A model generated the notes under the pieces. That model had not been told where the DNA came from and ran no database searches. It was given only the letters and a program-made list of their open reading frames with translations. 64,000 bases of DNA from Macrosoma leucophasiata (Eukaryota; Arthropoda; Insecta; Lepidoptera; Hedylidae). A program made the position numbers and the translations under genes. Below, piece by piece: positions 22,510 to 32,302 of the stretch; position 1 is the first letter of the stretch, and each line of letters begins with the position of its first letter. The stretch spans positions 20,377,001-20,441,000 of the forward strand of contig JAWQUS010000001.1 of assembly GCA_036365455.1 (NCBI GenBank), written 5' to 3'.

Positions 22510-22821
22510 TAACTGCCTCGGTAGCCTAGTGGTAGCAGGCAACTACTACTACGCTGAGGTCCTGGGTTCGATGCCCGGGTAGGGGGTTATCAGAGATAAT
22601 GGTGTTAAGTCCTTTATCTCTGGTTCTATTGGCATTTTTCCATATTCTGGAAACTTCCCAGTACCTCGTAGTTTGGTAATGTGCCCGGAGATGTCAACAG
22701 GCTCGCCACCTGTTACATGAGCCAAAAACGTAACCGGCGAATCGTGGGTGTTTGCATGTACGCTTGCATGCATGCATTTACCTCTGCCTACCCCTTCGGG
22801 GATTACAGGCGTGAAGTTACG
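22510..22821 (+). mobile_element. Family T SINE, complete, with 11-bp target duplication
   Basis: TAACATATCAT flanks it at 22499-22509 and 22822-22832. Box A tagcctagtgg and box B ggttcgatgcc are intact, so the internal polymerase III promoter looks usable. It ends in the ctctgcctacccc..ggcgtgaagttacg tail module. Best reference copy of the family here. Confidence 0.92.
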
Positions 22822-22832
22822 TAACATATCAT

Positions 22833-23264
22833 GCTCAACCCGACGACGTCAAGTCAGGTCCGCCCGCTGTAAATAAATGATTATGATTATGATTATGATT
22901 ATGTACCCTCTCACTCTATTTCGCCCTTTGCGGAGCACCCAGAGTTCATTACATGAAGTAATGTAGAATAAATCATTTGTTTAAATAAGCATACAGTATC
23001 CAAAACGAAATATCGACCTTAGAAAGAAGACTTCGGCTTATTTTAGGTCTCTTCGCATCTTATCTATGTCACATTTGTCGAGCTTATAGTCGTAACACAC
23101 GTCTGGATTTGGTAAGGAGCGGACAGCGGATTCGGTACGCTCCGAACCAAATCTGGCCGTGTGTAGAGGGGTCCGGCGGACAGAATTATTATTAATCAAG
23201 TCCGATGCGATCCGCTCGCGGAGGGTTTGATCGAAATCGAAAAATGATATTAGCACATCCCTAA
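22833..23264. repeat. (GATTAT)n tract and unassigned DNA
   Basis: gattat repeats four times at about 22879-22902. Downstream (23105-23235) is a GC-richer stretch (ggtaaggagcggacagcgga) that resembles moth MITEs but has no second copy here. The 82-codon minus frame is not supported. Confidence 0.4.
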
Positions 23265-23498
23265 CATTTTTTAAAGATCTATCCAACCATAGCCCACACT
23301 ATATAGAAAACAAAAAATTAAAAAAATATCCGCTCGTTTTTTTTTTACCACTTTGATGGCGTGATTGACACGTATACTTGCGCCAAATTTTAAGTCTCTA
23401 GTACCATTACTTTTTGCGCTAAACCGCGGACAGTCAAACAGACGGACATGGCGAAACTATAAGGGTTCTTTGTTTACTACGTAACCCTAAAAAGGACA
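23265..23498 (+). repeat. AGGGTTCCGTA element, 5'-truncated
   Basis: Aligns with 16250-16516 (ccacactatatagaaaac; gtctctagtaccattac; gacatggcgaaactataagg; gtaaccctaaaaagg). It lacks the first half. Confidence 0.7.
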
Positions 23499-23990
23499 AA
23501 ATACTTCAGAAATGATAACAATTTTTGCCATTTTTATTCTGAATCGTGTCACACCCGTAGCCTCCACACCACAAAAAACATTATCGTATCTTTAAAAAAA
23601 GGTAACAAAAAATTTAAACTGCCAGATATTTTAAAATTCGAACAAACGGGTGATATCGCGGCACGCACTGTGCTGACGTTGCCAAACAAATGGATATTCG
23701 TTTTAATACTGAAGCGGGATTTTATGCGAGGCGTTCTGCATATTAGTGGTCAATTGTTGAAATTAATTACCACTGAAGAATAAAGCTCTTATAACGTGAA
23801 ATAGATCCATAAGATGGAGTAGAAACAGTGTTGTCTTTCACTATTTTCAGTGGCAGATAGTAAGTAGTAGACAGTCTAAAAATGTATGAGGTTGCAGGTT
23901 GAGTACTTAGTAGTAGGAAATTTGTTAAAATACAGAAGCTTTCATGAGAACGACAAGTTGCTGGTACTATTTTGTAATTTGATTGACGAA
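23499..23990. repeat. Segment with a second copy at 25485-25615
   Basis: About 23635-23775 matches 25485-25615: ggcacgcactg(t/c)gctg, gacaaatgg..., ctaaagcgggattttatg. It may be an old duplication or a dispersed repeat. Nothing else recognised. Confidence 0.55.
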
Positions 23991-23992
23991 GC

Positions 23993-24996
23993 TATAATAA
24001 TAATGGCACTACTGGGCACGAGTCTCTCCCCTTCTTGGGAGGAGGTCTGGATATGTTCTTAGGTTTTCGCGAGCTACACTCATTGAAATAAAACTATTTT
24101 GACGGATTTATCTCGCGTATATTAAACTAATATGATTTTTAAAATCAACCCGAAGTTTCAGTCGCTTTTCAGCTTCCGTGGTCCCGGGCAGACTGAGGTG
24201 ACATTTGTCTGACAGAAGTTTGAAAAAATTATATGTAGCTACCTCCATCGATTTCGTAAACGCCTTGCGTAGCGTTCAGGATTAACACAATAATTTCTTA
24301 TGGTATCTTGAGGTCTTGCAGACTGCTGCGGATGGGATTAGCCTCGCGAGGCTATTGAAATTAAAAAACACCCAAATTTCAATAGAGAAGATGGATGGCG
24401 ATTATCGACATCATGGGATCCCATACTTAGCAAGATGAAATCCCAGCCGCAGCAGTCTGCAAGACCTCAAGATACCATAAGTATGTAATTTTTGCGTTAA
24501 TCCTGAACGCTACGCAAGGCGTTTACGAAATCGATGGAGGTAGCTACATATAATTTTTTCAAACTTCTGTCAGACAAATGTCACCTCAGTCTGCCCGGGA
24601 CCACGGAAGCTGAAAAGCGACCGAAACGTCGGGTTGATTTTAAAAATCGTTTTAGTTTAATATACGCGAGATAAATCCGTAAAAATAGTTTTATTTCAAG
24701 GAGGTCTGGAGCTTACTCCACCACGCTGCTCCAATGCGGGTTGATGGAGATAAGGGTTAGTGGCCAACCCGTTGTCGGATGTTTTTCAAACCGCCCATAA
24801 GGCCTCCGACAAGATTTAACGACTGCTATCTATCGATAGCAACCGGGACCGACGGTTTAACAAGCCCTGCAAAGCACGGAAACATGCATTTTAAATTTGC
24901 CATTAGTGGTCACCCATCACACACCCGACCGCACCCGTATCTCTTAACCAAGTAGATCGCTTCCGATTTACATCAACCGCGCGACCATGCGCGCTT
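23993..24996 (-). mobile_element. 5S-rRNA-derived SINE split by an FB element
   Basis: The SINE tail (aataataatggc..) to gggaggaggtctgg occupies 23993-24050. The rest resumes at aggaggtctggagcttactc (24699) and ends at ccatgcgcgcttc. Removing 24051-24698 plus one copy of AGGAGGTCTGG restores continuity, so the order of insertion is SINE first, FB second. Confidence 0.9.
24051..24698. mobile_element. FB foldback element, complete, 11-bp target duplication
   Basis: 648 bp flanked by AGGAGGTCTGG (24040-24050 and 24699-24709). The arms are about 257 bp each: 24083-24339 and 24439-24698, for example ttatctcgcgtatattaaac versus gtttaatatacgcgagataa. Only the left side has an extra ~32 bases (atatgttcttaggttttcgc ...). 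The centre (~100 bp) contains agcctcgcgaggct and ctattgaaatt..atttcaatag. The arms contain gaccgaaacgtcggg. No ORF; nonautonomous. The asymmetric extension and the inverted arms recall Penelope-like retroelements, but no reverse transcriptase of that class is present. Confidence 0.9.
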
Positions 24997-25148
24997 CAAC
25001 GACTTTAGTATACTATTAGTATCATAATTGTCCAAGTTTCTGCTACAATTTTGTATCTAGAGCTTAAAAACCAACGCGCCATGGTACGAGTATATAGAAC
25101 GTAAATAAACCCAATTTAACATTAAACATTGTATGTAACCTAATAATC

Positions 25149-25462
25149 TATACAAATAAATAAAACTGGAGTGTCTGTTTGTAATATAAAAATAACCGCT
25201 TTTTACTAAATGCGTATACACGGTACATATATACCAAAACAATATTTTTTTACAATTTTTGTCTGTCTGTCTGTCTGTCTGTTTGTTCCCACTAATCTCA
25301 GAAACGGCTTTACCGATTTTGACGGGACTTTCACAAGCAGATAGCTTATGTAATAAGGAGTAACTTAGGCTACTTCTATACTAGCTGCGCTCACGACTTC
25401 GTCCGGGCAGATACTGAACAATCATAAATTCTCACGCGGACGAAGTCGCGGGCACAGCTAGT
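25149..25462 (+). repeat. Interspersed repeat, single-unit copy
   Basis: Counterpart of 1428-2003 without the tandem expansion. It has a (CTGT)n tract at 25260 and ends in the 83-base hairpin agctgcgctcacgacttcgt ... acgaagtcgcgggcacagct. Confidence 0.8.
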
Positions 25463-25650
25463 AATAAATAATTTGAAATAAATTACAGTATTGTGGCACG
25501 CACTGCGCTGTCGGAGCCAGACAAATGGTGGCCATTCGTTTTGATACTAAAGCGGGATTTTATGCTGAAGTTAGTTCTGCACATTTGTTGTCAGTCGTTG
25601 AAATTCAATCATGTACAAAGTAATCAGTAAGATAGATATATTGTAACTGA

Positions 25651-26003
25651 CGCGCGCATGGCCCCGCGGCTGGTGTAGATCGTAAGCGATCTACTCGGTT
25701 AAGCATTACGGGCGCGGTCGGGTGTGTGATGGGTGACCGCTAGTGGCAAATTTATATGCGCGTTTCCGTGCTTCGGAGGGCACGTTAAGCCGTTGGTCCC
25801 GGTTGTTATCGACGGATAGCAGTCGTTAAACCCTGTCGGAGGCCTTATGGGCGGTTTGAAAACATCCAACAGCGGGTTGGCCACTAACCCGTATCTTCAC
25901 CAATCCGCATTGGAGCAGCGTGGTGTAGTAAGCTCCAGGCCTCTCCCCAAAGAAGGGAGAGACTCTTGCCCAGCAGTGGTACTTAAAATGAGTTGCCATT
26001 CTT
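25651..26003 (+). mobile_element. 5S-rRNA-derived SINE, near full length
   Basis: cgcgcatggccccgcggctg, ggttaagcattacgggcgcg, gtgatgggtgaccgctag, body, then gcccagcagtgg and agttgccattcttatt. The 5S-like block matches the family consensus of 5S rRNA (GTTAAGC..CGGGCGCGGT..GATGGGTGACCGC) in order and spacing. Confidence 0.85.
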
Positions 26004-26100
26004 ATTGTATGAGACCTTAGATGATTGATGATGACGAAGAGACCACATTAGATGAATTAGATATAATTTGACGCCATTTTCAGTAAGATATTGTCAAATA

Positions 26101-27469
26101 ACAAAGAAGAAGAAGAAGAAGGGAAGTCGTGCCAACCCATCTAATTATCTACCTATTTCAGTCACCTCTATCCTCTGTAAGACCATGGAGCGTGTTCTCA
26201 ATAGAAATCTCTTGGCGCACCTTGAAGACAATGACCTTGTTGTGTATGCCACACACTTTTTGGGCGATGCTATTGAGAGGCACGGTGAAGCTTTGGCCGT
26301 TTCTCTAGATATTTCGAAGGCTTTCGATAGAGTATGGCACGATGGGCTTGTTGGTAAGCTTGCTTTTTATGCACTGCCTGCTGACTTTTGTTTATGGATA
26401 GCAGACTTTTTGAGGGAACGATCGTTTAGAGTGGTTCTCGATGGCTGCTCCTCCGATCAAATGGCAATAAATACTGGTGTACCTCAAGGGTCTGTACTGT
26501 CTGCAACTCTATTTCTATTGCACATAAACGATTTGCTCACACCCGGAATTCTTGGATACGCTGACGACACAGTTATCGTTGGGTACGAATCTAGTCCTCG
26601 AGCCAGCCCAGCGGAAATTCAGTTACTGCGGAGAGACATGCTTCAGCGAATGAATTTAGCTCTAACAACTGTTGCAAAATGGGGTGAGACCAATATGGTC
26701 CAATTTAACACCCAAAAAACTCAGGCATGTCTTTTTTCCGTAAAAACGAGTCCATTTCCCTTCTCTCCTATGCTAAATGATGAGCCTATACCTCTGGCAG
26801 ACTACTTAGATATCTTAGGTGTAACTTTAACGCCCACGCTGAATTTCGGCACCTACCTCGATAGCAAGGCTAAATTAGCTGGTATGAAGGTCGGGGTCCT
26901 AAATAAGGTGCGGAGATACTTCACATCACGTCAGTTGCTAAATTTATATCAAGCACAAGTTCGATCCTGTGTGGAGTGTTGTTGCCACCTTATGGACAGG
27001 TCGGCCAATTACCAGCTCGAAGCTCGTGAGTCGATTGATCGGCGTGCTTTGAAAATAATTGGTGACCCAAAACTAGTCAGCACCAAGCTGCTCAGTCTCG
27101 AACATCGGCGCAAAGTGGCGTGTCTTTTATAGGATCCATTTTGGAGAATGTGCGATCGATCTACACAACCTAATACCCCCTTCACCATTTTACAACAGGA
27201 CATCAAGAAGAATGGCAGCATATCATCCGTACACGGTAGATGTTCCTAAAATTCGAACCAAACGTTTCGGCTCTACGTTTATACGAACAGCCAAGGAATG
27301 GAACACCCTGCCGGTTTCTTTGTTTCCGAAAAATTATAATCTGGGAATTTTCAAGTCTAGAGTGAATACGTACCTTCTAGACAAGCGTGCTTCATCTTCG
27401 GCCACATCTTCACTTTCCATCAGATGAGATGGTGGTCAAACGTCTTGTCTATAAAAGTTAAAAAAAAGA
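26101..27469 (+). pseudogene. Non-LTR retrotransposon reverse transcriptase, frameshifted and 5'-truncated
   Basis: The reading frame carries reverse transcriptase blocks in order: SNYLPISVTS, DISKAFDRVW, NTGVPQGSVLS, and YADD at 26557-26568. It ends in the region RQLLNLYQAQ..DRRALKIIGDP. The enzyme would copy the element's RNA at a nicked chromosomal site. A block normally present between the N-terminal palm and DISKAF (with the GFR..ST motif) is missing, apparently a small deletion near 26240. At 27127-27132 a small deletion creates TAG, and coding sense continues in another frame (HFGECAIDLHNL, then the C-terminal tail to 27427). An A-rich run at 27456-27469 marks the 3' end. There is no endonuclease domain: 5' truncation. 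Jockey/CR1-like group, clade not certain. It lies next to a 5S SINE upstream and a family A SINE downstream. Confidence 0.88.
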
Positions 27470-27486
27470 ACTGTTTTGTAGAAGAA

Positions 27487-27655
27487 CGTACGGTCCTTTA
27501 ATTTCCGACACAGAGGCATAACATCTTAGGCCTCAGAAGTGGTAACGTATCTGTATTTTGACCTTGGTCTTTGTGTGGCTGTCTATAGGCTGCAGTCATC
27601 ATTTAATATCAATGTGAACTGCATGCTTGTTTGCCACTTGCATAACATAAAAAAG
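27487..27655 (+). mobile_element. Family A SINE, 5'-truncated
   Basis: acggtcctttaatttccgac to gccacttgcataacataaaa. Confidence 0.8.
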
Positions 27656-27659
27656 TCAA

Positions 27660-27775
27660 GTTGCTTATTGCTGGTTCGATCTCCAGGTCGCGAAAGTAGG
27701 AAGTACGACGTTTTTGAAACAATCTCCACAGCCTTTTTAGAGTTAACTAACATAACCAAAGTTTTTCGATAAGCT
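27660..27775 (+). repeat. tRNA-like repeat fragment, inverted partner at 28812-28898
   Basis: gctggttcgatctccaggtc, gcgaaagtaggaagtacgac, gaaacaatctccacagcctt, tttagagttaactaa. The complement recurs at 28812-28898 with few changes. ggttcgatctcc resembles a tRNA B box, suggesting a SINE piece. Confidence 0.6.
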
Positions 27776-27865
27776 TCATACATAATTGATTTTCTTATAT
27801 AACTACACGTGCCACTTAGACCATGCAATATGCGCTGTTACCTCAATTGCTTCAAATTATATTAT

Positions 27866-28176
27866 AACTGCCTCAGTAGCGTAGTGGTAGCAGGTCACTA
27901 CTATTACGCTGGAGGTCCTGGGTTCGATTCCCGGGTCGGGGGATATTAGAGATACCGTTCTAAAATCCTTTATCTCTGCTTCTATTGGGATTTTTCCATT
28001 TTCTGGAAGTTTCCCAGTACCCCGGAGTTTGGTAATGTGCCCGGAGATGGCAACAGGTTCGCCATCTGTTACATGGGCCAAAACGTAACCGGCGAGTCGT
28101 GGGTGTTTGCATCTATGATTAAATGCATGCATTTACCTCTGCCTACCCCTTCGGGGATTACAGGCGTGAAGTTACG
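27866..28176 (+). mobile_element. Family T SINE, complete, with 8-bp target duplication
   Basis: TATATTAT at 27858-27865 and 28177-28184. Box A tagcgtagtgg and box B ggttcgattcc both intact. Same tail module as 22510-22821. Confidence 0.9.
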
Positions 28177-28427
28177 TATATTATTATTTTGAAAGAAGCC
28201 ACTTTTACGTAGACATGGCCTTTTAAAAAAAAAATGTATAGGATAGCTACCGAGTTATATTATTTACTTTTCTTGTCACTACATGGCAATAGGATCATTT
28301 CACGTCTAAGCAGCTTCCAGATGTGATTCCTATTAAAATTAACGTTATACAACTACGAGTACCCTGTAATGATTATGTATGCAAAGTGGAGAGTTTGTCG
28401 GTTTGATGGTAATAGCTATTACTGTAC

Positions 28428-28811
28428 ATGTTTTATATTATATCGCACTAACACATGCTTGTGAAATATATTTTATTTTAAGGAAAAACTTTGGTTATAT
28501 TAGTTAATTTTTAAAGAAAAATGGAAAGAAAAATTTGACTTCAGGCGAGACTCGAACTCGCGGCCTACGCTTACGCGCGCTATAGTTGGCAATAGATGGC
28601 GCTGCTGCTACCATAAAGCAATGCAATAGATGTGAAGGAAAGATTTGACAAATCGGACAGGACTTCAGTAGCTCAATTGGAAGAGCGGCTGGACTAGATT
28701 CCCAGTAGACCGCGAGTTCGGGTCTCGCCTGAAGTCAAATTTTTCTTTCCATTTTTCTTTAAAAATAAAATATATTTCACAAGCATGTGTTAATGCGAAA
28801 TAATATAAAAC
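28428..28811 (+). mobile_element. Family F SINE with inverted terminal tails
   Basis: The left end (gttttatattatatcgcact, aacacatgcttgtgaaatat) is the complement of the right end. The inverted match continues, after a ~30-base insertion in the left arm, through aaagaaaaatggaaagaaaa and gacttcaggcgagactcgaa. Between the arms sit tggcaatagatggcgctgct and a tRNA-like unit: box A-like tagctcaattggaagagcgg and box B-like gagttcgggtctcgcc at about 28671-28730. Non-coding. Confidence 0.8.
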
Positions 28812-29060
28812 AATTATATTAGTTAACTCTAAAAAGGCTGTGGAGATTGTTTCAAAAACGTCGCACTTCCTACTTTCGCGACCTGGAGATCGAACCATAA
28901 AGCAATGCAATAAATGTGAAGGAAAGATTTGACAAATCGGACAGGACTTCAGTAGCTCAATTCGAAGAGCGGCTGGACTAGATTCCCAGTAGGCCGCGAG
29001 TTCGAGTCTCGCCTGAAATCAAATTTTTCTTTCCATTTTTCTTTAAAATAAAATATGTTA
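28812..29060 (+). mobile_element. Repeat fragment (minus) then 5'-truncated family F SINE
   Basis: 28812-28898 is the inverted partner of 27660-27775. From 28899 (ataaagcaatgcaataaatg) a plus family F unit runs through the tRNA-like core to tttctttaaaataaaatatg. Confidence 0.75.
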
Positions 29061-29199
29061 CTGTACATACATACAGTACATACAAGATTAGAACATATGA
29101 GCTTACATCAACTAATCGAGGTGAGAAACAAAAATATGCAAAGATTTACGCTAAATAGATATTTCTTGTGAAAGGAAATTTGGTTTGAACCAATATACT

Positions 29200-29484
29200 G
29201 GTGGTAGAGTTCCAGTGACAGAGCTCGCGGGCGTAGGCACCACCGCATTACCTAATATACTTGCCGCTAAATGGTAGTGTTCAGCACTATCGTGTTCCGG
29301 TCAGGTGGTAATGTACGGCCCTGTAATTTCAGGCACAGAGGCATATCACCTAATGCCTCAGGAGTGGCAGCGCATCTGCATTTTGAACTCTGGTCATTGT
29401 GTGGGTGTCTATAGGCTGCAGTCATAACTTAACATCAATGTGAACTGCATGCTTGTTTGCCACTTTTATTACATAAAAAAAAAT
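29200..29484 (+). mobile_element. Family A SINE, full length
   Basis: actggtggtagagttccagt to ccacttttattacataaaaa. Subfamily with atgcctcaggagtggcagcg. Confidence 0.88.
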
Positions 29485-29654
29485 ATATGATTTTCATTCT
29501 TATATGTGATTTCGATTAGAATGAAAATTGTGTTGGCTTGTAGAAGTAACTGATTTTTCGACAAGGAAATAAGATTTTCTAGTAAAATTAATTCAGAAAA
29601 ATTGTAACAATAGGCCAATGTTACAATGTTTCCTTAAGCTTCATGTATCTTACA

Positions 29655-30005
29655 GAATCAGAATCAGAATCAGAAACTCATTTATTCATTTAGGGTGACA
29701 GGCACCTCTTATGACACGTCAAAAACAAACAAAATAAATTAAAGCGAATAACAATTGATATACATGTCAAACAAGATAAAAAATATATGTAAAGTCAAGA
29801 ATATCACTAAGATAAAACTAAATGTCATAAACTAATGTAAAAAGTATATCAGTAAAATGTCTCTTTTCCCCTTTACAAACTGATAACAAAGAGTAAAAAG
29901 AAAAGAAAAAGAGTCATTCTTTGTCATTCACCGGCAAAGTTCCAAAGGCCAATATGATCTGAGAAAAACTTGCCGGAAAAACTCAGTCGGCTCTTTTAAA
30001 AATAT
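29655..30005 (-). mobile_element. Retroelement 3' end with (AATCAG)n, copy 1
   Basis: ~350 bases nearly identical to 32303-32656, from agaatcagaatcagaatcag to ggctcttttaaaaatatct. The simple-repeat end would be the 3' tail on the minus strand. Only one or two differences are visible, so both copies are young. No ORF. Confidence 0.8.
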
Positions 30006-30608
30006 CTCTTACCTTAAATAAGTAACGAATTGAAATGTCAGATTATTAAAAATACGAGTAGGTTCACGAAATTTTAAAATAAAAGGGCTTTTCTACAATA
30101 CGTGTTTTTAAAACCGGCATCAATGGTCCCTAAAAACAGCGTTGGTTTTAATTTTTTATAGGGAGCTCTAATTTATATTTTTGTACTTATGTAGTGGTCA
30201 CAATTAACTAACGTAGTTTTAAAACACAAAAACTTTTTTTTTAAGCCAACAGCTAAAGATATTTAAAATAAATTGTTAACCTCTTGAAACTATAGAAATA
30301 AAACTATTTACAAGAATTTATGTAGCGCATATTAAATTACAATATTTTTAAGATTTACTCGGCGTTTCATTCGCTTTCCTGCTTCCGTGGTCCCGGGCAT
30401 ATACTCGTACATTCCTTTAAACTAGTTTACAGTGAACATACGTCTTTATCTAAGAACAGTATTTTTATCATACATATATATATTTAAATTATGACAAGTC
30501 CGTACAGACAAGTGTTATTAGGATAGTGCTTGCTTTCAAAGACCATCTTATATTCATAGCTCTATTTTTATTTAATTGAAATATTTTCTTGCCTACAAGA
30601 AACATTAT
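30006..30608. mobile_element. Mostly unassigned; FB arm fragment at 30294-30405
   Basis: 30294-30405 (agaaataaaactatttacaa ... cttccgtggtcccgggca) is a diverged FB arm. The flanks have no supported feature. Confidence 0.6.
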
Positions 30609-30963
30609 GAAGCGCGCATGGCCCAGCGGCTGGTGTAGATCGTAAGCGATCTACTCGGTTAAGCATTACGGGCGTGGTCGGTGTGTGATGGGTGACCGCT
30701 AGTGGCAAATTAAAATGCGCGTTTCCGTGCTTCGGAGGGCACGTTAAGCCGTCGGCCCCGGTTGCTATCGATAGATAGCAGTCGTTAAACCTTGTCGGAG
30801 GCCTTATGGGCGGTTTGAAAACATCCGACAGCGGGTTGGCCACTAACCCACCCACCTCCACCAATCCGCATTGGAGGAGCGTGGTGGAGTAAGCTCCAGG
30901 CATCCCCCCAAAAAGGGGAGAGACTCGTGCCCGGCAGTGGGACGTTTAATGGGTTGCCATTAT
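30609..30963 (+). mobile_element. 5S-rRNA-derived SINE, complete, 15-bp target duplication
   Basis: TACAAGAAACATTAT at 30594-30608 and 30964-30978 fixes the element at 355 bp. The head has ggttaagcattacgggcgtg and gtgatgggtgaccgctag at about 30656-30702, corresponding to the 3' part of 5S rRNA with its C-box. The body then reads aggccttatgggcggtttga and the tail gcagtgggacg..ttgccattatt. The best reference copy of the family. The 111-codon minus frame is incidental. Confidence 0.92.
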
Positions 30964-30978
30964 TACAAGAAACATTAT

Positions 30979-31371
30979 ATTATTGCAGTTCTGAATAACT
31001 GTAGTATAGTTCTACAGTTTTAATACAAAGCAACAATAGTGCTATAGGTTAAACAGAAATTTATTTCTGTATGTGTGCTTTCCATGGATGCGAAAACTTT
31101 CTATCGAATACGTGAGATATAATTACTTCTTAATAAATAATGAAATATAATAGAACAATTTATCCACTAAAATGAGGCTATTGGGTAATTACTTAGGCAT
31201 TTTTTGATACATCGAAAAATAAATCAATCAATCAACTTGCTATTTAAATTTATAAACATTGAAATCCTCTAGGCAAACATCCTAAAGGGTATCAGTTCTG
31301 AAGGACCTCATATAAAGCGCTTCTAAATAACAATTTTATAACCTAATGATTAGGTGTTTCATGTATAACTT
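30979..31371. other. No recognised feature
   Basis: AT-rich and unassigned. Confidence 0.5.
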
Positions 31372-31982
31372 ACTAGCGGTCCGCTCCGGTTTCGCTTTAA
31401 AATGTTACCTACATTACTGCTCAAAATAAAAGTTCTCAAAGTATCCTATGCGTTACAGTCATACATACTCTACCTGTAGGTATAAAAAAGTTCTATTTTT
31501 AAAGAAAAAAAATTTGACTTCAGGCGAGACTCGAACTCGCGACCTACTGGGAATCTAGTCCAGCCGCTCTTCCAATTGAGCTACTGAAGCCCTGCCCGAT
31601 TTGTCAAATCTTTCCTTCACATCTATTGCATTGCTTTATGGTAGCAGCAGCGCCATCTATTACCAACTATACTAGTTAGGCAACCGATATAATAGACTTT
31701 TCAGTTTATTGAATATCGTAAAGAAGTCGCTTTTACCCTTAATAATTGTTTTTATATTATTTCGCATTAACACATGCTTGTGAAATATATTCGGGAGTTC
31801 AAGTCTCGCCTGAAGTCAAATTTTTCTTTCCATTTTTCTCTAAAAATAAAATATATTTCACAAGCATGTGTTAATGCGAAATAATATAAAAACAAATAAA
31901 AAAGTTCATCGAAATCCGTCCAGCCCTTTAGCGTGATTGAAACAAACAAACAAACAAACATTCATACTTTCACATTTATAAT
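31372..31982 (+). repeat. Interspersed repeat split by a family F SINE
   Basis: Left part tactagcggtccgctccggt ... ataaaaaagttc and right part ataaaaaagttcatcgaaat ... cactttcacatttataa are joined when 31494-31907 is removed. It belongs to the same class as 17876 and 44490 by layout. Confidence 0.8.
31494..31895 (-). mobile_element. Family F SINE, complete insertion with 12-bp target duplication
   Basis: ATAAAAAAGTTC at 31482-31493 and 31896-31907 fixes a 402-bp unit. On the minus strand it begins with an inverted tail (tttcgcattaacacatgctt ... cttcaggcgagact). A direct copy of the tail end follows, then the tRNA-like unit (tagctcaattggaagagcgg; gagttcgagtctcgcc), ending gaagtcaaatttttt. The duplication shows that the palindromic composite moved as one piece. 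Confidence 0.85.
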
Positions 31983-32302
31983 AGTAAGTAGTAAGATTTT
32001 GGGAACTTGGAAACAAACGTCAGAACTATTGTTTTCAGCCTTACCAATGAAAGAAGAAAAAATGGTATAGGCATAACAAACTTGCGATTTCCATGTTTTT
32101 TTTACAAACATATTTTCATGATAAAAAAAAACGAAAAATATTTTTCAGGTACCTGAAAAAATACCAATTATTTCAATCAGCCTACACGTGGCCTACACAA
32201 AACAATTCATATAGAAATCACATTTCAAATTGAACATTGGACTGATTCAAACCAATTTCCTTTCACAAAATACTTTTTGAAACTTTTATTTTTTTGTTTG
32301 TT
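31983..32302. other. Unassigned
   Basis: 32245-32285 is the complement of 29160-29200 (tttcctttcacaaaa), part of an inverted pair of flanks around the two retroelement ends. Confidence 0.45.

Noticed and set aside
28660..28735. Functional tRNA gene
   Set aside because: The A- and B-box-like sites belong to a repeated SINE core, and no clean cloverleaf acceptor stem or anticodon arm is evident.
30568..30903. 111-codon minus frame, also seen at 25699
   Set aside because: Antisense of the 5S SINE.
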